From Carya illinoinensis (Eukaryota > Streptophyta > Magnoliopsida > Fagales > Juglandaceae), in the NCBI RefSeq assembly GCF_018687715.1, contig NC_056764.1:2606501-2670500 (forward strand): a DNA stretch of 64,000 bases, in the 5' to 3' direction. A program made the position numbers and the translations under genes. Shown in pieces: positions 1 to 9,489 of the stretch. The notes beneath the pieces were generated by a model. It was not told the DNA's origin. It made no database searches and was given only the letters and a program-made list of their open reading frames with translations. How positions within the stretch are numbered: position 1 is the first letter of the stretch; the number at the start of each line of letters is the position of its first letter.

Positions 1-2
1 CA

Positions 3-3000
3 TTTGGGGGAAATGAAGACTTTGGATCATTGTGGGAGGATGCACAACGAGAATTGTACGAAGGGTGTACCCGTCATAGCAAGTTGTCATTCACTGTCAG
101 GTTGCTCCATATAAAGTCTATTTGTCGTATTTCTGCAAAGGCTATCGATATGCTGCTTGAATTATTTAAAGAGGCTCTGCCAGAGGATAACGTAGTACCT
201 CGGAATTTTTATGAAGCGAAGAAATTGAAGCGAGGGTTAGGATTTGATTATAATATCATCCATGCATGTAAGAATGATTGTGTTCTCTTCTGGAAGCAAT
301 ATGCAGAATGTGAATCATGTCCGGTGTGTCTTGAGTCAAGATGGACATCAGATAAGCGTAATGTACCCCAGAAAGTGCTAAGACATTTTCCGCTTATTCC
401 TCGACTTCAAAGATTATTTACTTCCCGGATGACTGCGAAAGATATGACTTGGCATCACACAGAAAGAGTTCAAAATGATCAATTTCTCACTCATCCTGCA
501 GATTCCTTACAATGGAAGAAATTTGATGACGAGTATCCATGGTTTGCTGAAGAACCTCGCAATGTACGTCTTGGTTTAGCAACTGATGGGTTTAATCCAT
601 TTGGCAACATGAGCACTTCTCATAGCACTTGGCCTGTCATAGTAATGCCTTATAATTTGCCACCATGGAAGTGTATGAAGGATCCTTATTTTATGATGAC
701 TCTATTGATTCCAGGGCCAAGGTCACAAGAAAATGAAATAGATGTATATTTGCAGCCAATGATGGAAGAGTTGAAAGAGTTGTGGGAACAGGGTGTCAAT
801 ACATATGATGTGGCCGCTTCGCGTGAATTCAAAATGCATGCTGCAATACTTTGGACAATTAATGATTTTCCGGCATACGGGAACTTGTCTGGGTGGAGCA
901 CAAAGGGAAAAATGGCTTGTCCTGTTTGTAACAAAGATACACAGTCTCAGTGGTTAGCGAATGGCCGGAAATTATGTTTCATGGGACACCGTCGATATCT
1001 ACCTCATGATCATAGATGGCGAAACAATAGGGTAATGTTTGATGGAACGGTTGATCGTAGGTCATCACCACCAGAGTATTCTGGCAGTGATATTCTCACT
1101 CAATTGGCAGATGTCCCAGACAACAGATTTGGAAAGAATGCAAGATGCCGAAAGAGGAAAAGACAAGCAGTGGAATTGAATTGGACCAAAAAAAGTATTT
1201 TTTTTGAGTTGCCATACTGGTCTACCTTAACACTGCGTCACAATCTAGACGTAATGCACATTGAAAAAAATATATGTGAGAATATTTTGGGTACCCTGAT
1301 GTCAATATAAGGAAAAACAAAAGATACAGTCAACTCTCGTAAAGATTTGAAAGAGTTGGGAATCAGATCAGAGTTGCATTTGCAAGATACTGGGTCATCA
1401 GCTTATATGCCCATTGGATGGTATACACTTTCAAGTGATGAGAGAAAGAAATTCTGTGATTGGTTTATGACAATCAAATTACCCGATGGTTATGCTTCGA
1501 ACATGTCAAGATGTGTCCGACCTCATGATTGGAAGATAACTGGTCTAAAAAGTCACGACTGCCATATATTTTTACAGCGATTGTTGCCAGTTGGTGTGCG
1601 GGGAAAGCTTACTCCAGATGTTCGTACAGCTATCACAGAATTAGGGCGATTTTTCAGAAATATTTGCAATAGAACGTTGAAAGTTGATGCCTTATTAAAA
1701 ATGGAAGCTGACATTGCATTGATATTGTGTAAATTGGAGAGTTTGTACCCGCCTTCATTCTTTGATGTAATGGTTCATTTGGCTGTGCATCTCCCTCGTG
1801 AGGCTTTAGTTGCTGGCCCCGTTCAGTATAGATGGATGTATCCTATTGAACGGTTTTTGGGAAAACTTAAGCGATCTGTGGGGAATAAGGCTCGTCCGGA
1901 AGGATCGATCGCAGAGTCATATATTCATAATGAGTGGCATACATTTTGTTCAATGTATTTTCGTGGGGTTGATACTAGATTTACGAGACCGGATCGAAAT
2001 TATGAAGGTGGACAAATGGGAGTTTCGTCAGCATTTACCGTGTTTTTCCAGAAAGTACGTCCTATAGGTGCACAAGGGGGCTATGACCTATGTGGGCGAG
2101 AGTTTGAAAGAGCTCGATGGTATGTCTTAAATAATTGTGAAGAGATTGAACAGTATTTGAGGTTCGTGATGATCATCTAATTTGGTAGTAGTATTAACTG
2201 CATTTCTAATAATATAGTATATATTGATACAAATTAATAATTCACATTAACATATGCAGCGAACATATACAACTATTTCGCACGAATGGTGTGACTGACG
2301 TAGAAAAGACGCATGAAGAAGAATTTGCCTCATGGTTTGAACATACGGTATTGATAGTATAAAAAATTATGCTTGAAAGTATTTTAAACTTTATTTAATT
2401 TGTAGGTGTCATCATATTTATATATGATATTGATATAAGTAGAATAAAATTTATTTATGTAGGTTGCATCGAAATATAATGAACATTCAGGTGAAATCTC
2501 ACCAGAAGTATATGCTTTGGCATGTGGTCCGTCTAAGCGGGCTATCCAATATTCAGGATGTTTGGTGCGTGGATATAGATTTCACACAGCAGACAGAGAA
2601 CGATATAGGAAAACTCAAAATTGTGGGGTTGTTGTCGAAGGAAGCCATGGGGATGAAAATATTGATTTTTACGGAATTGTGGAGAATATCATAGCATTAA
2701 AGTATGTGGGGGGATATATGGTCTGGTTATTTAAATGTAACTGGTGGGATGTCTCGAATCCTAGATTGGGAGTGCGTAAGGATGAATATTTTGTAAGTGT
2801 CAATACATCTCGCAAATGGTATGAGGACGACCCATTTGTTCTCGCATGCCAAGCAAATCAAGTTTTTTATTTAGATGATCCGGAGTTCGGAAATCCATGG
2901 AGAATAGTCGAGAAATTTGCGCCGAGAAATGTGTATGATTATATTCCAGAGGTAGACAAACCACATGAAGAAGTTGATAGTCCAGACCATGAAGAAGCAT

Positions 3001-3182
3001 ATCAAGAAAATGAATCAGGCATCAATCTATTTGTTGATCTCAACCATTATGACATGGTCCCATTGCGCAGAGAAGATGTTCAACCCGAAGTAATTGAAGG
3101 TGACATGTCGGAAGAACATGAATCAACTGAAATGTCTACTGAGGATGAGAGCGATTGGTCCAGCAATACTGATACTGAATGA
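3..3182 (+). pseudogene. CACTA transposase (TNPD / transposase_21 family), 5' partial, nonsense mutation
   Basis: The large CACTA transposase, which would bind and cut the element ends in the nucleus. The frame is open from position 3. The visible exons are 3-2161, 2260-2347 and 2463-3182, with GT-AG junctions in phase. The transposase_21 region runs from about 560 to 960 (motifs STWPVIVMPYNLPPW and CPVCNKDT). A DUF4218-like segment lies at about 1740-1920 (HLPREALVAGPVQYRWMYP) and a DUF4216-like segment at about 2690-2880 (GGYMVWLFKCNWWDV). TAA at 1308-1310 interrupts the same frame that continues at once as GKTKDTVNSRKDL, so it is a point nonsense change (probably GAA to TAA), not a real end. 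The 5' part lies outside the window. Family assignment is secure; present activity is unlikely. Confidence 0.93.
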
Positions 3183-3275
3183 TTTTCAAACAGATATTTG
3201 TGTAGGTAAAATTCTTATAAAAATATTTCATGTATTTTGTTCGAATAATAATATATTGTGTAATTTCAAACAGAT

Positions 3276-4800
3276 ATGCCTCCTAAACGCAAAAGAACAC
3301 GTGAGCCATCCCCACCACTTAGCGAATCCCCCTGTGCTTCACCTGCCAACAATGGTGGGCCACCGTCAACAGAACCAGAACAAGGTATTTTTTCAATGTA
3401 TATCTTTCAAATAAGATTAATTTAATTAAAATATATTCTAAGCCATTTGTATATATAGCTGTTGTAAACCAGCGCCGAGTTAGAGGCATTACGAGGGGTG
3501 TCTGCATAGAAAAAGTAAGGAAAGTGGGTAAAATCAAAGTTGATATATCTGATGATCACACCGGTGGCTCTGGGGATTCGGCAGCTTGGCTTGCTTCTTA
3601 TGTTGGTACACTTACTCGCACGTATGCACCGATGGCTACATCATCCTGGGCTAAAGTTCCCCAAGATGTGAAAGACCACATCAAAAATCGTTGTCTGGTA
3701 ATAAGTTACTTTGTATAACATTTTTACTTAAATGCGAATGTTTGAAATTATACTAATTGTTTATAATTCTTTGAAGGACGAGTTTGAACTAAATTTTGGT
3801 CGGCGGGAGGATCGACTAACGATTGAAAAACTCATGTCGAATGCATTTCGGAGGTACAAAGGTCGATGCCATGCACACTACCAGAAGTTCAGTACTACGA
3901 TAGAGGCGCGTCAAAATCCATTCCAAGCAATGCCACCAAACGAATGAGAGAAAGTTTGTGATCTGTTTGAAGATCCTGCTTATCAGGTAATTTCGCTACC
4001 ATCTTTTTTTTAATAATATATAATAGATGTATTAAATAAAAATTATAATTCTTTTTTTTAGAAACGGAGTACAGTGAACAAAACAAATAGATCAAATTTA
4101 ACGATACACCATCACGCGGGTTCTCGATCTTTTCATCGCTTGGCAAAAAAAATGGTTAGTTCTTATTGTCTCCAATAAATCTTAATATATACACTTTTTT
4201 CGTATAAATTATGATATTAATTTTCATTTTGCAGCAAGAAGAAAATCCTACTGATTATGATCTGACCCAATTGTATGCTAAAGCACATAAAAATCGTGAT
4301 GGTGTTTGGAGCAATCCTGAAGCAGAGGCAAATTATGTAAGTTTAAGTTTATTTAATTTCATTGTCTAAATATATTTTTGTTACATATACTAATTTTAAT
4401 GTTTTTCTTTTTCCAGGACAAGATGAAATCTCTTAAAGACACTGTTGCGGATCCATCTGATGAATCATCTGTCAACGATGCTCAAATCTTTTCTCAAGTT
4501 CTTGGATCACGTTCTGGATATTTGAGGGGCTTAGGACGTTGCGTGAAGCCATCCTCAACATCTTCATCATCTTCTAAAGCCAGATCGAATGACGACAACA
4601 CTAAAAAATTAGAGGAAGCTGCACTTGAGATAGAACGATTGAGATCGAAGGAAAAAGAGTTGTTGACCCGATTAGATCAAGCAGCAGATTTAGAAGCAAG
4701 ATTAGAAGAGAGGCTACAATTAAATAACCAAAAAATGTTTGAACAATTTCAATTAATGATGTCCCAAAACCCTATACCACCACCACCACCACAATCATAA
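3276..4800 (+). pseudogene. CACTA transposase_24 (TNPA/Ptta-like) gene, nonsense mutation
   Basis: Second CACTA protein, a DNA-binding companion of the main transposase. ATG at 3276; exons 3276-3384, 3459-3697, 3777-3986, 4062-4154, 4235-4336 and 4417-4800 join in phase. A basic start (PPKRKRTRE) is followed by the family core: WAKVPQDVKDHIKNRC, then FGRREDRLTIEKL, then HHHAGSRSFH, then YAKAHKNRDGVW. The last exon encodes a Ser run, a coiled coil rich in Glu and Leu (about 4600-4720) and a poly-Pro tail. TGA at 3945-3947 replaces the Trp expected between PPNE and EKVCDLF, so the copy is broken by one point mutation. The rest of the gene is well preserved, which suggests recent decay. Confidence 0.9.
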
Positions 4801-4949
4801 TTCATTTGTTTTTTTTTTAATAGCCTTTTATATTTACGATGTTTGTAAACATTTGAACAATTGATGTATATAGATTACAATTTGTATTAGTATCAATTTC
4901 ATTTTGTTTGATCAATGCCGTTTGAATGGTAAATTACCATTTATGCATA

Positions 4950-5283
4950 CATTCGAACAAAAACATATCCATTCGAACCAATAAATTCCCATTCGAACAA
5001 AAATATACCCATTCGAACTTACCGGAAAATACAATCCATGCGTTCGTTCGAACAACTAAATACTCGTTCGAATAAATTCATTTCTAAAAGTCCGTTCGAA
5101 CAGAAGATTTCTGTAAATAGATTATTTGTTCGAACAGTTAATATTTTTCTTCGAACAAACTTGTTCAGATATGGTTATTGGTTCGAATTAACATTTCATG
5201 TTGTTCGAACAAAAATATTTCCGTTCGAACTAGATTCTGAGACGACATTCTTTTGTCTCAGAAAAAATTTCCCGTTCGAACGG
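4950..5283. repeat. CACTA subterminal array of TTCGAA motifs
   Basis: Thirteen TTCGAA cores fall within about 330 bp (for example near 4951, 4971, 4991, 5012, 5041, 5069, 5092, 5129, 5150, 5180, 5202, 5222 and 5273). Most are extended to ATTCGAAC or GTTCGAAC, the latter a perfect 8-bp palindrome. En/Spm elements carry short motifs like this near their ends as binding sites for the TNPA-type protein; that role here is inferred from position. The array gives spurious open frames on +. Confidence 0.85.
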
Positions 5284-5321
5284 TTTTGACCGGTTCCGCC
5301 CAATTTCGTCCCTAAAAATAC

Positions 5322-5468
5322 TTTTCGGAGACGAAAATCAATTTTCGTCTCCGAAAACTTTCTGAGACAGCCTTTTTGAGACAAAATAGAGACGAAATTT
5401 TTTCGTCTCCCAAAACTTTTAGGGACGAAATTTCCATTTTTTGAGACAAAATTTTTTGTCTCAAAAAA
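5322..5468. repeat. Nested perfect hairpins at the CACTA 3' end
   Basis: Two perfect inverted repeats with 2-nt loops. The first has 17-bp arms at 5322-5338 and 5341-5357 (core CGGAGACGAAAA). The second has 15-bp arms at 5437-5451 and 5454-5468 (core TTGAGACAAAA). Between them are further GAGACGAAA and TTTCGTCTC copies. The region could form a compound stem structure next to the terminal repeat. Confidence 0.85.
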
Positions 5469-5485
5469 TCATATCTCTTGTAGTG
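5469..5485 (-). repeat. CACTA terminal inverted repeat (right end)
   Basis: The + strand ends ctcttgtagtg. Its reverse complement starts CACTACAAGAGATATGA, the standard CACTA terminus. The matching left end is outside the window. Confidence 0.88.
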
Positions 5486-5971
5486 TTTACGTGTAAGCTT
5501 TTAAAAAAAAAAAAAAAAGCTTTTCATACATTGCAATTAAAAGAAAAAGGCTTGACTTTGGAAACAAGTTATATATGAATTATATATAAAAAAAAGTGAT
5601 AATTATAAGTGAATGATAAACTAAGTTTTGGATTTTTTAAATAATGTATAATAGGTAATTATATTAAAAGGTTTTAAGTAGTACATGAATTACATGCGGT
5701 GTAGTTAGCTATCCACTCAAGCGTGAATTTTTTATTAAATCTATTTTATTCAGATAATTATAAATTTTAAAAGAGAAATAATATAAGACAAAACATTTAG
5801 CGGGATGAATCATATATATAAGGTAAACCTAGCTAGCTAGCTTGTGGTAAGTAGTACTTAATAAAATATAAAATAACTAACAAATCAAACATCATGCATT
5901 GATTTGCAATATCAAAGTTATCTGCAATTTTTGTTAATCATGTACATGCAGAATGCAGGAGATTGAGAGAC
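5486..5971. other. Intergenic, no gene seen
   Basis: AT-rich DNA starting with an A16 run (about 5503-5518). No coding frame, structured RNA or recognisable repeat was found. It lies between the CACTA end and the 3' end of the minus-strand lipid-transfer pseudogene, so it may hold that gene's old 3' flank. Confidence 0.6.
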
Positions 5972-6371
5972 TTATGACGTATTACACTTGGTGGTACGGG
6001 AGATTGGAATGTCCATTTGAACCTTACACATGTTAGGGAGACCCGTTTCCATCAAAAAAAAAAAAAAAATGTTAGGGAGACCCGCAGCCAAGTCGTCCTT
6101 CAAATTGGGTAAGGGAAGGGCAGCTTGCTTTACACACTTGCATGCTTCCCATTTTTCGTCAGTGTTTGGACAGCTTGCCTTGATAGTTTCGACGCCTTTA
6201 CAGCATTAGTTCTGTCCAAGGGTCACCCCCTGTAATGAGATAGGCAGCGCAGGGGACCAGAGAGTACTCCTCCACTTGCCCACATGTGATGGCCTCGCCC
6301 GGCCTCACCATGAACTGATCAGTCATGGCTAGCACTGCCAACATCGATATAGCGATATTGATTCTCTTCAT
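5972..6371 (-). pseudogene. Non-specific lipid transfer protein (nsLTP) pseudogene
   Basis: Remnant of a type-1-like nsLTP, a secreted eight-Cys protein that carries lipids in the cell wall. On the minus strand, ATG at 6371-6369 starts a signal peptide (MKRINIAISMLAVLA), then GEAITCGQV and VPCAAYLITGGDP, which hold the first two Cys. The reading frame then breaks. NAVKASKLSRQAVQ is in a second frame and ACKCVKQAALPLPNLKDDL, with the CxC motif, in a third. The end, CKVQMDIPISRTTKC, stops at TAA 5974-5972. The central CC pair is lost. A 23-nt retroposed tail and its 16-bp duplication sit inside the coding sequence (6030-6084). At least two frameshifts make it non-functional. Family identity is strong because all surviving blocks are in order. 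Confidence 0.85.
6030..6084 (+). mobile_element. Micro-retroposon a, in the nsLTP pseudogene exon
   Basis: Direct repeats atgttagggagacccg (16 bp, identical) at 6030-6045 and 6069-6084 flank 23 nt, tttccatc followed by 15 A. Removing the insert and one repeat restores continuous nsLTP-like sequence (LPNMCKV) across the site, which shows it is an insertion. The added length is 39 nt, a multiple of three. Confidence 0.8.
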
Positions 6372-7199
6372 TCTTCTTTTTTCGCCTGTTGGACACTTGG
6401 AAAAGACTGAGTACAAATATTTTTATGAGTCTGTGCTCCATGCAGGTGAAAGGCTCGACCGAGCGGATGTGGTATATATACTGTTGGATGAAAGAATATG
6501 TGGGTCAGTACGTACATCATATATAGCAGCTTGCTGCAGTTTAGTTACATAATTATGGCCACTTCTTCGCTTTCAAATGTCAATTGGTTTCCTGCAAGCT
6601 GCAAATGGCTAGCTTGGATAAGCTTTGGTAGCGATCGATGTTATATTATATATAGTACTTTTGGCATATATATAACATGCATGAGTAGCCATACATGCAG
6701 CTGAGGTTAATTAGAGGTGGTTATATATATATGTCTGCCCAGAGTTATGTAGAGACGTCACATCCTCTTCATCGATATATATCGTGCCTACATGGGAAGT
6801 CATTCATATTGATAAAAAAGAAAAATATAAATTGATTCAAGACAATTCTCTCACGACAAACGTCTGTCAAACATTAAATTATAAAAAAATGGACTATATT
6901 GTAGCACAATGCCGTTCTTATTTGAGAATACATTAAGGTTTATAAATTGAGAAATGATATTTATCATCGTAGAGTATATAAGTACCGCGTAATCTTTTAT
7001 AAAAAAAAAGTAAGTAAATACGAGATCCATATAGAAAAAAGTTAATTTTTTTTATTATAGATTTCACTCTTTTTCAAAAGGATTGTGTAGCGCATTACTA
7101 ATAAATTTATTTATTTTTTCTTTTTTTTTTCCTCTTATAAATTTCGGTATGTATTTATTTTTTCAGAAAAGCTTTTATGCCGCCTAGGCTTGACCGCTC
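6372..7199. other. 5' flank of the nsLTP pseudogene; no gene
   Basis: Contains the presumed old promoter of the minus-strand nsLTP and AT-rich DNA with short AT microsatellites (for example near 6650-6680 and 6720-6735). Open frames on + here are short and resemble nothing I recognise. Confidence 0.5.
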
Positions 7200-7368
7200 T
7201 AAGAGCATCCACATTGACTTCATCAAAACCATCTTTAAAATTTGATAAAAAGTACAAGTTTTCCATAAATCTAAAATCTTCCTATCTATAATCCCATATT
7301 CGATTAGCCATTAGATTCATCAAAATAATAATATAATATTATTTTTTTAATAATAATATTTTTTTTCA

Positions 7369-7490
7369 TATTTATTTATATTGAAGGCAATATCACTTGT
7401 TCGGTCTATTATCTTATATAGATATATATATTTATTTATATTGAAGGCAGTATCACTTGTGCCTTTTATTAACTTATATGGATATATATT
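7369..7490. repeat. 60-bp tandem duplication
   Basis: Two copies with exact 60-bp spacing, each containing tatttatattgaaggca and atcacttgt (7369-7428 and 7429-about 7488). Near the left end of the Harbinger element. Confidence 0.8.
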
Positions 7491-7805
7491 TATATATATA
7501 TATTTATATTAACCATTAGCTCTAGTAGTTAAATCTCAAATTACTCCATCTGGTACGTATAAACTACACAAATAATTATGAAGCCCTGTATGATCAACAA
7601 AGTTCCTGGAAGCTAGACAAATAAGAGTTCCTGGAAGCTACACAAATAAACTACACAAATGCAAGTTCCTGGATGCTAGAATGGAGAAACTTGAACAATT
7701 CAAATCCATAAATACAAGTTTGTATAATATCCAAAAACTGGAGCTAATAAATGAATAACAGATTCAGTTCTATAAATTGAACAATTCAGCCTCAAGTCAT
7801 AAATC

Positions 7806-8020
7806 CAGCCACATAACACCATACACCAATTCAACCTTTCTAAATGACAATAAACAACTTCCATAAAGATTTTTCTTTCTACAAATAGATCCAATATTAA
7901 TGTTTAATAAATAGCCACATAACACCATACACCAATTCAGCCTTACCAAATGACACAATAAACAATTTCCATTCAGATTTTTCTTTCTACAAAGAGATCC
8001 AAAATACAAGTTTAATAAAT
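7806..8020. repeat. About 107-bp tandem duplication
   Basis: Two diverged copies start with agccacataacacc at 7806 and 7913. Each contains caccaattca, then tttttctttctaca, then gatcca. A third copy is cut short after 8021. They generate the overlapping open frames on the minus strand here. Non-coding subterminal DNA of the Harbinger element. Confidence 0.8.
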
Positions 8021-8312
8021 AGCCCACAAACACATAACAAAATCACAGCTACTTCACTGATTTTATATTTCCCAAATACTTCCATGCCAGCAAATACAAA
8101 AATTGGCTACTTCACAAACACTTCCAGCAGATCCACAAACACTTCTAAAAAAGTTGGCTACTTCACAAATTTTCAAACCACAAATATTGCCCAAAAGTAA
8201 ACTATCATCCAAAGATTTCTATTCAATAAACAAAAAAAATTTTAATTGCCCAGCCACATGCTTCCTCAGGAAGTCTTGTGGCTAGGCAGCCACTAGAAGC
8301 TGGAAATCCAGT

Positions 8313-9349
8313 TCATTCGGATGTACCATCTGAATCACTCATAGACTCTTCAAAAATTTTCTTCTGAACTTTATGGACGTAAGCTTGCTGCATGACATTC
8401 ATACCAGAAAGATCCTTGCTCATCATCTCAGACTCGAACTTTCTTTTATCAAGCTCCAGTTGTGCACCTCTATCGCGATCTGCCTTGGTTTGCCATTCTC
8501 TTCTCTACGCCATGAACAATCGTCTAACCTCGGTCATTGCACCTAATGCCATGCCGAGGTTAGCATCAGATGATTCTTGGGTCTTCCGCTTCCTCAAGTT
8601 TTCCTTTTTAGCCTTTTTTCCAGCAGGCCCTTCAACATTCTCCTCCACAACATCGCCCAAAACTTCACTTGACTACTCATTAGAAGGACGTTTATCGTGT
8701 GGCTTTCTCCTCATATTCAGCATATTCATGTGTTGATGCCATTTGAGTTGGTGTCTAAAAAGATTCCAAGAATGGTCCAATGTGAAGTTCCCTCATTCCA
8801 TCTCTTTGTACAATATTTTTACCTTTACAATCTGAAAAAAGTTTAAAGAATATTGTCAAAGAACAAATCTAACATAAATAGATCACATTATTAAAGGAAA
8901 ATAATACATACCTTATCTTGTTCGGTCGCACCACTCGGGTGCAATGACTCTACTTGGACTAGATATGCACAAAACTTATTTGTGCATTTTTAGATCATGG
9001 ACCAACGATTGATCAATGACCCAACCGAACGGTTCACAGTATGTGGTTTTTTATATTCATGATAAAACTCAGAAATCCTCTCCCACATTTGACTGGATTT
9101 CTGATCAGTTTCTCGAATGGCATCAATACTAATGTTGAGCCAACCAGAGACAAGTACATTATCCTCCTCAACAGTGAAAGAAGCTCCTCTTTGAACTTTC
9201 TTTGTAGGAGACCACTTTTCACCATGAAGGGGGGTTGCTTCGACCACAACAGATGAATGTTGTGTGAATGTTGGAGTGGTAATAGGACTTTCTCCTCCAC
9301 TTTGTAAGAGAGTGGTGAAGAATGGGTCCTCATCCAATAGATTGTCCAT
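8313..9349 (-). pseudogene. Harbinger ORF1 / Myb-like protein with NAM-associated C-terminus, broken
   Basis: Harbinger ORF1 proteins bind DNA through a Myb/SANT-like trihelix domain and help import the transposase. Many host annotations call them glutathione S-transferase T3-like. ATG at 9349; exon 1 is 9349-8912 and exon 2 is 8831-8313. The SANT-like part includes RGASFTVEEDNVLVSGWLN, then WERISEFYHEYKKP, then RSVGSLINRW. Exon 2 has the C-terminal block with AKKENLRKRKTQESSDAN, a charged helix, and an end in SDSDGTSE with TGA at 8315-8313. Four in-frame stops break it: TAA after RWSMI in exon 1, and TGA after LYKEME, TAG after RPSNE and TAG after RLFMA in exon 2. Family clear; copy dead. 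Confidence 0.82.
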
Positions 9350-9489
9350 CCTAGGAGAATGGTAATTATTAAGTTGTCAGACAAACCACCACATACAACG
9401 CAGCACAATAAACAAGGCAGTACAATTCAAGCTTTTAACATCAGCATATATAGCAGTATATGACTGCAATTGAAAAAAAAAAATCTGCT

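Larger units (their letters stand above)
1..5485 (+). mobile_element. CACTA (En/Spm) DNA transposon, right-hand part
   Basis: The element enters from the left edge and ends at a terminal inverted repeat whose reverse complement starts CACTACAAGAG (5469-5485). It contains a TNPD/transposase_21-type gene, then a transposase_24 (TNPA-like) gene, both on +, followed by a 3' subterminal region of repeats. This gene order and terminus are diagnostic for CACTA elements. The left terminus is outside the window, so the 3-bp target duplication (expected to be ttt, 5486-5488) cannot be confirmed. Both genes carry in-frame stops, so this copy is probably not autonomous. Confidence 0.93.

Noticed and set aside
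5038..5289. 83-residue + strand open frame
   Set aside because: Falls in the TTCGAA subterminal array of the CACTA element.
5496..5526. aagctttt repeated on both sides of an A-tract
   Set aside because: Only 8 bp and palindromic, so it cannot be separated from chance; not counted as a micro-insertion.
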